DNA of 8,440 bases from JBDKTH01 sp964558295 (GCA_964558295.1 CAZLDQ010000229.1:1-8440); one strand, 5' to 3'; positions 1-7,074 are shown, counted from the first letter of the stretch. The notes: generated by a model from the sequence alone, not told the origin. Numbers and translations are program-made.

Positions 1-61
1 CGTCCTGTTTTACTTATTCTGCCCAGTCGCGCAACATCATTTCAGCCGCACCCGGAAGCCA

Positions 62-1054
62 CTAGAATACCACTGGTTGGTGGTCGTCGAAACCGGGGAG
101 GTATCGCTGGACTGGCGGTTGGGCCTGCTCACGGTAGCGGTTTCGATAGCCCTCGGCCAGGTGGATCATGATCTCCAGGATCAGTAGATCGGCGCGGGTC
201 ATGACATGCCGGGTACTTCGCGCGCCCAGGCCGCGAACCAGTTCTTCCAGGACATGCAAATGCAACTGCATGGTCTGCCGCGAGGTGACCCCAGCGGTGG
301 CGAGCATGTCGGCCAAGCGGGTCAACTCATTGGTCAGGTTGCCGGAGCCCATGATCACATACGTTCGCAGCAATTCCCGGTAGAGGTGAACCAGTTCCAA
401 GGGGAGATCCAAGGGCTGCTGAAGCGACGAGGTCAAGCCGGCATCGTTGGCCGGAAAGCCGTTTTCCGCGGGCGTCTCGTGTTCCTCCCGCCAGATAGCC
501 TCCAGGTCGCCAATCAGCCCGCGCTGCTGGCCGAGCAGGCGTTCAGCTTCGTCATGCTCGCGTTGGAGACGTTGCCGTTCGGCCTCGTTGAGGCGGCGAT
601 TTTCGCGGACCAATTGGTGACGTTGCACGGCCCGGGCAACGACCCAAATCAGGTTTCGCGTCGTCGACGCGTTGACGCAGACGTAGGCGTCGGCCCCGAC
701 TTCAAAGCAGATAGCCCCCATCTCGGCCTCACTTTGCGTGCCGAGGACGATGATTGGTTCGTCCGCGCCGCCGGCCCGATACCCTTCGACAAGCTCTAGG
801 GCATCCAATTCGCCCGGTTCATGGCTGACCAGGACGGCGTCGTAGGCTTCGTCGCGAAGCCGGGCCATTCCGGCCGCAATGCCAAGAGCCTCGTGGAGGA
901 AGATTTCCGAGGCACTATCGCTGGCAAAGGCTTCGGCCAACCAACTTCCCGTCCGATGCCGTCCGGTTACATGAAGCACCCTCATTCGAGGGGGTATTTC
1001 CCGCCACGCGTTTGCCAAGAGGCCTCGGGAAGCTCGTTTGAGGGTTGCACCCAT
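62..1054 (-). CDS. Degenerate receiver (pseudo-receiver) protein with coiled coil and conserved-looking helical C-terminal domain
   Basis: This 330-residue protein probably acts in the cytoplasm in signalling, but its output is unknown. Residues 25-145 follow the alternating beta/alpha pattern of a CheY-like receiver: VLHVTG at 26-31, DAVLVSHEP at 72-80, PIIVLGT at 100-106 and GADAYV at 120-125. The chemistry is missing. The N-terminal acidic pair is replaced by Val-Thr, the phospho-acceptor Asp by Ser or His near 77-78, and the conserved Lys before the last helix by Val/Asn at 127-128. Phosphorylation at the usual site is therefore unlikely. A charged coiled coil follows (about 144-185), then a Leu-rich all-helical domain (about 215-310) that matches no output domain I can name. 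There is no DNA-binding, GGDEF or kinase motif. The start at 1054 is supported by AGGA seven bases upstream. The internal Met at 985 lacks a good ribosome site but lies next to the receiver. The gene is divergent from larC. Confidence 0.8.
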   Translation of the reverse strand: MGATLKRASRGLLANAWREIPPRMRVLHVTGRHRTGSWLAEAFASDSASEIFLHEALGIAAGMARLRDEAYDAVLVSHEPGELDALELVEGYRAGGADEPIIVLGTQSEAEMGAICFEVGADAYVCVNASTTRNLIWVVARAVQRHQLVRENRRLNEAERQRLQREHDEAERLLGQQRGLIGDLEAIWREEHETPAENGFPANDAGLTSSLQQPLDLPLELVHLYRELLRTYVIMGSGNLTNELTRLADMLATAGVTSRQTMQLHLHVLEELVRGLGARSTRHVMTRADLLILEIMIHLAEGYRNRYREQAQPPVQRYLPGFDDHQPVVF

Positions 1055-1061
1055 GGAATTT

Positions 1062-1065
1062 TCCT
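1062..1065 (-). promoter_or_regulatory. Shine-Dalgarno AGGA of the pseudo-receiver gene
   Basis: AGGA on the minus strand ends seven bases before the ATG at 1054. It favours that start over the internal ATG at 985, which is preceded by a CCCCCTCGA tract without purine-rich complementarity to 16S rRNA. Confidence 0.55.
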
Positions 1066-1103
1066 GAGTGGGTACGGAAATCAGTGGGGGATCGGGACGC
1101 GGT

Positions 1104-1132
1104 ACTCTAGCGAACCCTGGGCGTCAGGTCAA
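1104..1132 (-). promoter_or_regulatory. Sigma70-type promoter of the pseudo-receiver gene
   Basis: On the minus strand, TTGACC (1132-1127, 5/6 to the -35 consensus) is separated by exactly 17 bases from TAGAGT (1109-1104, 4/6 to the -10 consensus). The expected transcription start is near 1097, giving a leader of about 43 bases before the ATG at 1054 with the Shine-Dalgarno site inside it. This is the best complete promoter in the window. The assignment rests on consensus and spacing only. Confidence 0.5.
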
Positions 1133-1168
1133 CATGGGTCTCGCCTGCAAAGCAGAAAGATGGCACAA

Positions 1169-1315
1169 TGGGGAAAGGACGAATGTCGAATCACCAAATG
1201 ACGAAGGAATGAGCGACGGATGAAGCACGATAGAGCGTGGAACTGGCAACCAGCCAGTTGAGCATTCGGGTTTCGTCATGTGGGCTTTGGTCCTTCGACA
1301 TTCATCCTTTCCCCA
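1169..1315. repeat. 147-bp imperfect palindromic intergenic element
   Basis: The outer arms 1169-1190 and 1294-1315 are complementary at 21 of 22 positions. Pairing continues inwards in the same order with small offsets: 1193-1198 with 1286-1291, 1198-1205 with 1272-1279 (these two blocks share base 1198, so they cannot both pair fully), and 1207-1211 with 1263-1267. The tip is a separate hairpin, AACTGG at 1241-1246 with CCAGTT at 1254-1259 and a 7-base loop. The whole could fold as one long hairpin in RNA or a cruciform in DNA. It may be a non-autonomous mobile or REP-like repeat, or a structured transcript. No target-site duplication or transposase is visible. Only one copy lies in this window. 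Confidence 0.65.
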
Positions 1316-1329
1316 CCATCGAGTACAAT
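1301..1329 (+). promoter_or_regulatory. Possible larC promoter
   Basis: TACAAT at 1324-1329 matches the -10 consensus at 5 of 6 positions and would give a leader of about 70 bases before the ATG at 1406. Seventeen bases upstream, TTCATC (1301-1306) is a poor -35 with 3/6 matches. The -35 position lies inside the right arm of the palindrome, so the element may overlap the promoter. Confidence 0.3.
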
Positions 1330-1405
1330 TTCCAATCCCCGATCCTCGTAGACGGGTTTTGTGGAGACTCGTGTTCCACTCAACCTCCCACCTCCCGAGT
1401 ACCCC

Positions 1406-2578
1406 ATGAAAATCGCCTATCTCGACTGTGCCTCTGGAATCAGTGGTGACATGACGCTTGGCGCATTGGTTGATGCGGGGGTCGAGTTGAAGGCGTTGAA
1501 TGCGGCAATTGGTTCGCTCGGGCTGCCGGGGTTGCGATTGGCAGCATCAGAGGTCAGGAAAGGGGGGTTTCGAGCGACCCAAGTCGTGGTCGAGCATGAA
1601 CACGAGCATGCCCACCGGCACCTGCACCACATCCTGACGATGATCGATGGCAGCCAATTGACCGAGCGTCAAAAGGAGCTTGCCCGGCGGATCTTCACCC
1701 GGTTGGTTGAGGCCGAGGCCAAGGTCCACGGCAAGTCGCTTGAAAAGGTACACTTCCACGAGGTTGGGGCGGCCGACTCGATCGGCGACATTGTCGGGGC
1801 GGCGGTAGGTTGGGATCTGCTGGGCGTGGAGCGGCTTGTTGCCTCGCCAGTGCCCACGGGAACCGGTAAGATCCGGATCGCCCATGGTCTGGTGAGCGTG
1901 CCGGCTCCCGCCACAGCCGAGTTGCTCAAGGGGATTCCCCTGGCCGAGTCGTCGATTCCTTACGAGCTGACCACGCCCACCGGTGCGGCAATTCTAGCTG
2001 TGCTGGCCGAATCGTTCGGGCCGATGCCGGCGATGACCATCGAGCGGATCGGCTGCGGGGCGGGACAACGGGAGCTTGACGAACAACCGAACCTGTTGCG
2101 TCTATTGGTGGGCGAAACGGCCCATCGCGACGACGGGGAGACGGTCTGGATCTTGGAAACGAATCTTGACGACATTAGCGGCCAATGGGTGGGGTACGCC
2201 ACCACACAACTTCTGGAAGCGGGAGCCCTGGATGTCTATACCACCGCAATCCAGATGAAGAAGAACCGGCCCGGGGTGAAACTGACGATCATCTGCCGAG
2301 CCCCCGAGGTCGAGACTCTTGAGGCGATCCTGTTTGCTGAGACGACCACGCTGGGGGTGCGTCGTTGGCCGGTGCATCGCCATGTGCTCGAGCGACGGCC
2401 GCATCAGGTGCAGACTCCCTGGGGCGTGGTGAAAGGGAAGCTTGGTTGGCTCAAGGCGGGAGAGCCGCGGTTTGCACCGGAGTATGAATCGTGCCGCGCG
2501 ATTGCCGCGGAGCATCGGGTGCCGCTCCGCGTGGTGTATGAAGCGGCTCAGAAGGCGTTTGATCCGGAGACGGTGTAA
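1406..2578 (+). CDS. larC: LarC, nickel insertase of nickel-pincer nucleotide cofactor synthesis
   Basis: This 390-residue protein is LarC, which inserts nickel, in a CTP-dependent reaction, into pyridinium-3,5-bisthiocarboxylic acid mononucleotide. That is the last step in making the cofactor of lactate racemase (LarA) and related enzymes. Family hallmarks are present in order: N-terminal YLDCASGISGDM (5-16), a His-rich segment with seven His at 64-75, HFHEVGAADSIGDIVG (116-131), a conserved HGLVSVPAPAT block (160-170), LTTPTGAAIL (188-197), ETNLDD (251-256), MKKNRPG (284-290) and an ETTTLGVR motif. Both halves lie in one uninterrupted frame, unlike Lactobacillus, where larC1 and larC2 are joined by a frameshift. 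The ATG at 1406 is chosen because the family begins with this motif. The in-frame GTG at 1361 would add 15 atypical Pro-rich residues. No larA, larB or larE lies within the window. The next gene starts 45 bases after the stop and may be co-transcribed. Confidence 0.95.
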   Translation: MKIAYLDCASGISGDMTLGALVDAGVELKALNAAIGSLGLPGLRLAASEVRKGGFRATQVVVEHEHEHAHRHLHHILTMIDGSQLTERQKELARRIFTRLVEAEAKVHGKSLEKVHFHEVGAADSIGDIVGAAVGWDLLGVERLVASPVPTGTGKIRIAHGLVSVPAPATAELLKGIPLAESSIPYELTTPTGAAILAVLAESFGPMPAMTIERIGCGAGQRELDEQPNLLRLLVGETAHRDDGETVWILETNLDDISGQWVGYATTQLLEAGALDVYTTAIQMKKNRPGVKLTIICRAPEVETLEAILFAETTTLGVRRWPVHRHVLERRPHQVQTPWGVVKGKLGWLKAGEPRFAPEYESCRAIAAEHRVPLRVVYEAAQKAFDPETV

Positions 2579-2610
2579 TGGCGGTCCATTCGACTGCCGG
2601 TTGTCAGCAA

Positions 2611-2615
2611 GGTGG
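2611..2615 (+). promoter_or_regulatory. Shine-Dalgarno-like GGTGG favouring the start at 2624
   Basis: GGTGG, preceded by AA, ends eight bases before the ATG at 2624. It overlaps the alternative GTG start at 2612, which has no comparable site of its own. This supports the shorter protein. Confidence 0.4.
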
Positions 2616-2623
2616 GTGACAGA

Positions 2624-3253
2624 ATGGAATCGGTCGCGCAGGGGAATCTTTCGTCGTTGCTGTTTTTGGGAGCGTTGATGGTGGTCATCGCGTTCCTTCT
2701 CTTTCGATCACAGCGTTACTTCGCCAGGCAGGAGCATCCGTGGACACCGCCGGCGAAACCCGCTTCCTCGCCCCCGCAACGGCCAGCCCACCATCTGGGC
2801 GGCCCTGATGGCCTGGTGCAGTGGGAGGTGGAGATGCACGACGTGGCCCGAGATCTGAGCGGGCAGTTGACCAGCAAGATGAGCGTGTTGGAGCACTTGA
2901 TCCGTGATGCAGACCGAGCGGCCGCCCGACTGGAAGCGGCTCTGGAGGCGATGCGGCAGGTTGCGGTACCGACAGGCCTCTCGACGGAAGGAGTCCAACA
3001 ATCCGTCCCGCGACAGGAACCATCCAAGACCATGAACCAAGCCGATGCACTCCAACCAGGCAGATCGGCCGACGTGGTAGCCGGACTCTCGCCACGTGCA
3101 AGCACTTCTCCCGAGCGTCCCGCGGTCGATCGCCGATACGAAGAGGTCTATTTGCTGGCCGATTATGGGTTCGAACCGGGCGAGATTGCCAGTCGCGTGA
3201 GGATGCCGATCGGCGAGATCCAGTTGATCCTCAGCCTGCGTGGGAAACGGTAA
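2624..3253 (+). CDS. Single-pass membrane protein with coiled coil and C-terminal HTH-like (DUF2802/DUF6115-like) motif
   Basis: This is a 209-residue protein of unknown function. Residues 9-27 form one hydrophobic helix followed by Arg-rich sequence (R28, R31, R35), so the bulk should lie in the cytoplasm. A Pro-rich linker (41-62) leads to an amphipathic, probably coiled-coil region (about 65-112). A low-complexity linker follows, then a compact C-terminal segment (172-209) reading roughly YEEVYLLADYGFEPGEIASR followed by a second helix. That segment resembles the short helix-turn-helix tail (GxxxxEIAxxLxxxxGEIxLILxL) of membrane-anchored DUF2802 and DUF6115 proteins, by memory of the pattern, not by a search. 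The ATG at 2624 is preferred. The GTG at 2612 would add four residues. It follows larC by 45 bases on the same strand and may share its transcript, though no functional link is evident. It converges on the HEAT gene with 24 bases between stops. Confidence 0.75.
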   Translation: MESVAQGNLSSLLFLGALMVVIAFLLFRSQRYFARQEHPWTPPAKPASSPPQRPAHHLGGPDGLVQWEVEMHDVARDLSGQLTSKMSVLEHLIRDADRAAARLEAALEAMRQVAVPTGLSTEGVQQSVPRQEPSKTMNQADALQPGRSADVVAGLSPRASTSPERPAVDRRYEEVYLLADYGFEPGEIASRVRMPIGEIQLILSLRGKR

Positions 3254-3277
3254 GCCTGACAATCGCTGGGCTTGCCC

Positions 3278-5923
3278 TCATTCCACTTTCCGCATGTCCG
3301 GGCCCTCCGGATCTTTGGCTTCACCCGGTTGCTTTCCGGCGGCACTGTCGCCCCGATCGGATCGTCGTTCGCGGATCGATCGGGTGGCATCATCAACGGC
3401 CCAGCGGAGCATAGCGTCGTTCGTGCGTGCGATTCGCGTCAAGGTGGTGATCGACTTCTCGCTACCGATCTGACCGAGCACCCGAACCGCTTGGAGCCGT
3501 AGTTGCGGGTTGGGATGCTCAGCATACTTGAGCACCGTTTTTTCAGCCACGGGACCGATGGCGTTCAAAGCTTGGGCGGCAAGCATACTCAAATTTGCAT
3601 CCCCCAGACTTTCGGCCAGGATTCGAATCACCTGCTCATCCCGCACGGTCCCGAGGGCCTCGACCGTCTTGTGCCGCACAAAGAGGTTCTCGTCGCGCAG
3701 GCCTTCCAACAGAACGGGAAGCGTTTCGGGGGTGTACCAAGCGGCCAGGGCTTGGATCAGGCTGACGCGTGTTTCGGCATCGCGGGTCTCGCCGAGGGCA
3801 CGGACCAGCGCATCAGCGACTTCCTTGCTGCGGGTCTTGTCAGGCGTCATCTGGCGGAGTCGCTGCCCGGCCTCCTTGCGTTCGGCATCGCCGCTTCGCA
3901 AGGCCGCCAGAGCCTCGCTCAACGGTCCCTTACCCACCACCATCGACGGTTTCGGTGGCGACACCTCGGGCGGTTTTACCGGGACTGGTAGGTGATCGCT
4001 AGCGGGAGACGAGGGCTTCGCCTTTTCCGACGGTTGTACGGGCGCGGTTGGTTCACGGTGGCTTGTTCGTCGTCCGATCGCCTGGATCGCGTCGGCGGCC
4101 GCAACGCTGACCACCGGATTGCTGTGACGCGACAGTTGCTTCAAGGGAGACAGGCTGCGGTCGGACCCGATGCGTCCGAGCACCTGACAGGCCCGCACAC
4201 TGGCCGCGGCATCCAACTCGGTCAACAGGTCGAGGATCCCCAATTCGGCCGCCGCCCCCATGCGCACCAGCGCCTCGTCCACGCCGCTGTCTGGCTGGCC
4301 GAGGAGCCGCACCATCGGCTCAATCGCCCGCGGATCACCGCGTCGAACGAGAATGTCGACGACTTTCTTGCGAAACTCGGGATCTTTGTCCTTCAACAGG
4401 TCAATGAGGGTGGGAACGATTTGGTCGCCCCCAACGACATCCAGGGTATCGAGGATTGCTAGGCGATTGGGGCCTTGCGTGGTTGCCAGCAGAGCCAGCA
4501 GGGTTTGCGTCGTTTCCTTGGGCTGTTCTTGTGGTTGAGTCTGTTTGCTCGGCTCGTGCTGGCGCTGCGGGTCGGCCCCTTGCATGTCGGCATTCTGTTG
4601 CGTGGAGGCCACTTCGGACGGTGTGGTGGTTGTCGCCGTATTGGTGTTAGCCGGCTTCAGCGAAGCATTAAGCTTGGCGAGATCGGCCTTGATCGAGAGG
4701 ATCCGCAACTCGGAGTCGATCTTGGTGACGGTTCCGAAGTCGATTTTCGCGGCCAAGGATTGCGGCTGCCCCCACGGAGCCAGCACGATCGTCGTCCCGC
4801 GATCGGAAGGCGGGGCGACAAACCCCTCGCATTTCGTCTGGTTCCGCAGATGGGTTAGAACGGCTTCCGCGCGATCCGCGGGAAAGCCGTCTAGTTCGAG
4901 AGTCACCACGCGGTTCACCCCGTGGTGTTTGACCAGTCCCATCATCTGTGGATTGCCAGCCAGTGGATGAACGCCTGGGCCAAAGTTCACGACGGCTTCC
5001 CCATTTGCGAAACTGCCGTGAATCCAGGCATCCAGCGAGACGCTGTCCTTCAACGATTGCGGACAACTGCTCCAAATCAGCGGCAAGAGAACGAAACTGA
5101 TCATGTACAACCAGGCCCCGGCCTGAAAAAAGCCGAAGCGACGAAACAGCAAGCTGACGCCGACAATGCCGCCGGCCGCTGCAAGAATTCCGGCGATCAG
5201 GATCGCGTAGACACTAAGGACCGTAGGAGGCGACAAACCATCCATGACCGGAAGCAATTCGCCATGGATGGCACGTAGCAGCAAGACGACCGCCATCCAT
5301 ACCAGGGCGACAAACGCCACATAAAACCCGCTGCGCGACTCGTTCGCTTGCGGAACGGGCAACAACCCAAAGGGCGCCAGGGCTAGGCCCATGACGAACA
5401 ACACCAGACCGTACACCCCCTCGCTGAGTTGTGTGAAGATAATCAGCGACAGAAACGCCACGGAGATCACGGCCAACATCAGCTTGTGACCGGCCAGGAA
5501 GTTGGCAACATCTTCCGGACGGCGAAAATTGAGTTGTCGGACGGCGGCCTCCCAGTTGGACTGAAGCGCCGAGATATCCGCGTAGATCAGCGAAGGTACG
5601 GGAACCGACGAAGGATCTTCCTCGTCTTCTTCTTCGTCCAGCAGGTCGTGGTTTATCTCGACCTTGTCAGCATGCTGGTCCGTTGGTTTGCTACCGGGAT
5701 GGGAGGGCACACCTCGCCGCTGCGACGGTGTTTCCCGTACTGAAGGAGGCGGGCCCTGGGGACTCGGGGGCGTGGCCAACTCAGGTTTGACGGTCTCGGC
5801 CTCAACGACCGGGTTGATTCGAAAGGCTTGCCCGCAGGTGCGACATTGGACGATGCGTCCCAACAACGTCGCATTCAGCGGGTACTCCCTGCCACAACCA
5901 GGACACTTGACCGTTTCTCCCAT
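3278..5923 (-). CDS. Zinc-ribbon, multi-pass membrane, HEAT-repeat protein
   Basis: This 881-residue protein is of unknown function. A zinc ribbon of the MJ0042 type sits at the N-terminus: CPGC (7-10) and CRTC (27-30). A Pro-rich linker and an acidic run (95-103) follow. About five hydrophobic segments lie near 148-167, 169-190, 200-217, 233-260 and 268-286. Next comes a soluble, mixed alpha/beta-looking region (about 297-423), a Thr/Gln-rich linker (424-472), a first HEAT-like block (about 473-618), a Pro/Ser linker (622-662) and a second HEAT block (about 667-852). The repeats show the usual pattern, for example VRHKTVEALGTV at 749-760 and LRLQAVRVLGQIG at 808-820. HEAT solenoids generally bind proteins, so a membrane scaffold is plausible but inferred. 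The ATG at 5923 is preferred over an in-frame GTG at 5983: GAGAGGG lies ten bases upstream and the ribbon starts at once. It is probably transcribed separately from panB. Confidence 0.85.
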   Translation of the reverse strand: MGETVKCPGCGREYPLNATLLGRIVQCRTCGQAFRINPVVEAETVKPELATPPSPQGPPPSVRETPSQRRGVPSHPGSKPTDQHADKVEINHDLLDEEEDEEDPSSVPVPSLIYADISALQSNWEAAVRQLNFRRPEDVANFLAGHKLMLAVISVAFLSLIIFTQLSEGVYGLVLFVMGLALAPFGLLPVPQANESRSGFYVAFVALVWMAVVLLLRAIHGELLPVMDGLSPPTVLSVYAILIAGILAAAGGIVGVSLLFRRFGFFQAGAWLYMISFVLLPLIWSSCPQSLKDSVSLDAWIHGSFANGEAVVNFGPGVHPLAGNPQMMGLVKHHGVNRVVTLELDGFPADRAEAVLTHLRNQTKCEGFVAPPSDRGTTIVLAPWGQPQSLAAKIDFGTVTKIDSELRILSIKADLAKLNASLKPANTNTATTTTPSEVASTQQNADMQGADPQRQHEPSKQTQPQEQPKETTQTLLALLATTQGPNRLAILDTLDVVGGDQIVPTLIDLLKDKDPEFRKKVVDILVRRGDPRAIEPMVRLLGQPDSGVDEALVRMGAAAELGILDLLTELDAAASVRACQVLGRIGSDRSLSPLKQLSRHSNPVVSVAAADAIQAIGRRTSHREPTAPVQPSEKAKPSSPASDHLPVPVKPPEVSPPKPSMVVGKGPLSEALAALRSGDAERKEAGQRLRQMTPDKTRSKEVADALVRALGETRDAETRVSLIQALAAWYTPETLPVLLEGLRDENLFVRHKTVEALGTVRDEQVIRILAESLGDANLSMLAAQALNAIGPVAEKTVLKYAEHPNPQLRLQAVRVLGQIGSEKSITTLTRIARTNDAMLRWAVDDATRSIRERRSDRGDSAAGKQPGEAKDPEGPDMRKVE

Positions 5924-6039
5924 AGGCGCGAAGCCCTCTCTGCCTCGAGGCGATTCCGATTTGGCGAACAACGCCACCCACACATTGTCCCAGTGGACGG
6001 CACGATCACGCGCCGAGAAGACACCGCCAGTAAATGAAT

Positions 6040-6045
6040 ATTATA
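6040..6045 (-). promoter_or_regulatory. -10 box (TATAAT) upstream of the zinc-ribbon/HEAT gene
   Basis: A perfect TATAAT on the minus strand sits in a locally AT-rich patch, 117 bases upstream of the ATG at 5923. No good -35 hexamer lies 16-19 bases further upstream. A promoter here would make the HEAT gene independent of panB, from which it is separated by 285 bases. The leader would be about 110 bases. Confidence 0.4.
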
Positions 6046-6152
6046 GACTTCTCGTACCTTGGCGACGAGGCAGATCTCTCCCCCTTTGCGAATTAGCCTA
6101 TCCCCCCGAGCCGTCCGCTTCATGCAGGTCGCAACGCGGCGATTACGGCCAA

Positions 6153-6176
6153 GGCGGCTTCCTGCCCAAGGCCGCC
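6153..6176 (-). terminator. Stem-loop downstream of panB, weak terminator candidate
   Basis: GGCGGC-TT (6153-6160) pairs with AAGGCCGCC (6168-6176), with one bulged base and a 7-base loop, 33 bases past the panB stop. On the minus strand it is not followed by a T-run, so it is not a canonical intrinsic terminator. It may only slow or protect the transcript end. Confidence 0.25.
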
Positions 6177-6208
6177 GACCGAATTCCTCCCCATTCCGCA
6201 CACTCCAC

Positions 6209-7009
6209 TCACTGAAACGTCTGTTCCTTGCCCGGAAAGACGCCGGAGCGGACCTCGTCGCGAAACTGGGTGATCGCCTGGACGGCTGCACGGCGGAGCT
6301 CGGCAAAGACTTTCACATGGCGGGGAACTCGGTCGCCGGTCAAACCCAAGAGATCGTGGAGCACGAGGACTTGGCCGTCGCAGCCCGCACCGGCGCCAAT
6401 GCCGATCGTGGGGATTGCGATGGCGGCGGTGATCTGGTTGGCCAAATCGGCAGGAATGCACTCCAAGACAAGGGCAAACGCCCCGGCTTTTTCCGCGGCC
6501 AAGGCGTCGGCCATCAGTTGCTCACGGTTGCGTTGGACACGGTAGCCGCCGAGTTGATGCACATTCTGGGGGCGCAGACCGCAATGGGCCATGACTGGGA
6601 TACCGGCAGCCACCAGGGCAGCGATCACCTCAGCCTGATCGGTTCCCCCCTCCAGTTTGACCGCCTGGCAGCGGGTTTCTTTGAGGATTCGTGCCGCATT
6701 GTCAATCGCTTTGTGGGGCCCAAGGTGGAAGGAGGGAAAGGGCATGTCGACCACGACTAAGGCATGCTCCACTGCCCGGCCCACCATCTCGGCGTGGTAG
6801 ATCATTTGGTCAAGCGACACCGGGAGAGTCGTGGGGTGTCCCTGGACAACCATCCCCAGGCTGTCGCCGACCAAGATCCCTTCGATCCCCGTCGAATCGA
6901 CCAGTTTGGCCATCGTGTAATCGTAGGCGGTTACCATGGTAATCTTCCGCCCGGCGGCTTTCATCGCCGCAAACTTGGGGACCGTGATCTGACCTTGTTC
7001 CGAGCTCAT
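6209..7009 (-). CDS. panB: 3-methyl-2-oxobutanoate hydroxymethyltransferase (ketopantoate hydroxymethyltransferase)
   Basis: PanB transfers a hydroxymethyl group from 5,10-methylenetetrahydrofolate to 3-methyl-2-oxobutanoate, giving ketopantoate. This is the first committed step to pantothenate and coenzyme A, in the cytoplasm. The 266-residue length is typical and the whole protein aligns by eye with the E. coli enzyme. Visible hallmarks are TAYDY (27-31), VGDSLGM (47-53, metal-binding Asp49), VVDMPF (86-91, Asp88), VKLEGG (117-122, Lys118 and Glu120), a His at 142 in AHCGL, LGGY (153-156), LECIP (182-186, catalytic-site Glu183) and a GIGAGAGCDGQVLV block near the C-terminal third. The ATG at 7009 gives the usual N-terminus but is preceded by a C7 run without a Shine-Dalgarno sequence. 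An assembly gap lies 65 bases upstream. panC, often next to panB, is not here, and the downstream gene is unrelated. Confidence 0.96.
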   Translation of the reverse strand: MSSEQGQITVPKFAAMKAAGRKITMVTAYDYTMAKLVDSTGIEGILVGDSLGMVVQGHPTTLPVSLDQMIYHAEMVGRAVEHALVVVDMPFPSFHLGPHKAIDNAARILKETRCQAVKLEGGTDQAEVIAALVAAGIPVMAHCGLRPQNVHQLGGYRVQRNREQLMADALAAEKAGAFALVLECIPADLANQITAAIAIPTIGIGAGAGCDGQVLVLHDLLGLTGDRVPRHVKVFAELRRAAVQAITQFRDEVRSGVFPGKEQTFQ

Positions 7010-7074
7010 GGGGGGGATGGCTGCAGACTAATGGGACTACCGAGTGACGGGGCGGAGAGTCGCTCGCGCATCTC

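Larger units (their letters stand above)
1055..1405. other. Divergent intergenic region between pseudo-receiver gene and larC
   Basis: This 351-base stretch has no convincing gene. From left to right it holds the leader and promoter of the leftward gene (1055-1132), a large imperfect palindrome (1169-1315), a possible -10 box for larC (1324-1329) and the larC leader. Open frames across it are short, have no recognisable protein pattern and cut through the palindrome. Confidence 0.7.

Noticed and set aside
206..799. Long plus-strand open frame (197 codons) opposite the pseudo-receiver gene
   Set aside because: It is antisense to a better-supported gene with promoter, Shine-Dalgarno site and domain pattern. 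Its translation has no recognisable fold and is typical of shadow frames in GC-rich DNA.
1361..1405. Upstream in-frame GTG start for larC
   Set aside because: It would add 15 Pro-rich residues before the conserved MKIAYLDC start of the family, and it has no Shine-Dalgarno site.
3254..3277. Bidirectional terminator between the convergent genes
   Set aside because: Only a 4-bp stem (GGGC/GCCC with a 2-base loop) is visible, with no T-run on either side.
3503..3991. Plus-strand open frames of about 160 codons within the HEAT gene
   Set aside because: The opposite strand carries clear HEAT repeats in a continuous 881-codon frame. The plus-strand frames show no domain and no ribosome site.
5664..6215. 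Plus-strand open frame of 183 codons across the start of the HEAT gene
   Set aside because: It overlaps the zinc-ribbon coding sequence and its promoter region on the other strand, and its translation is low-complexity without family features.
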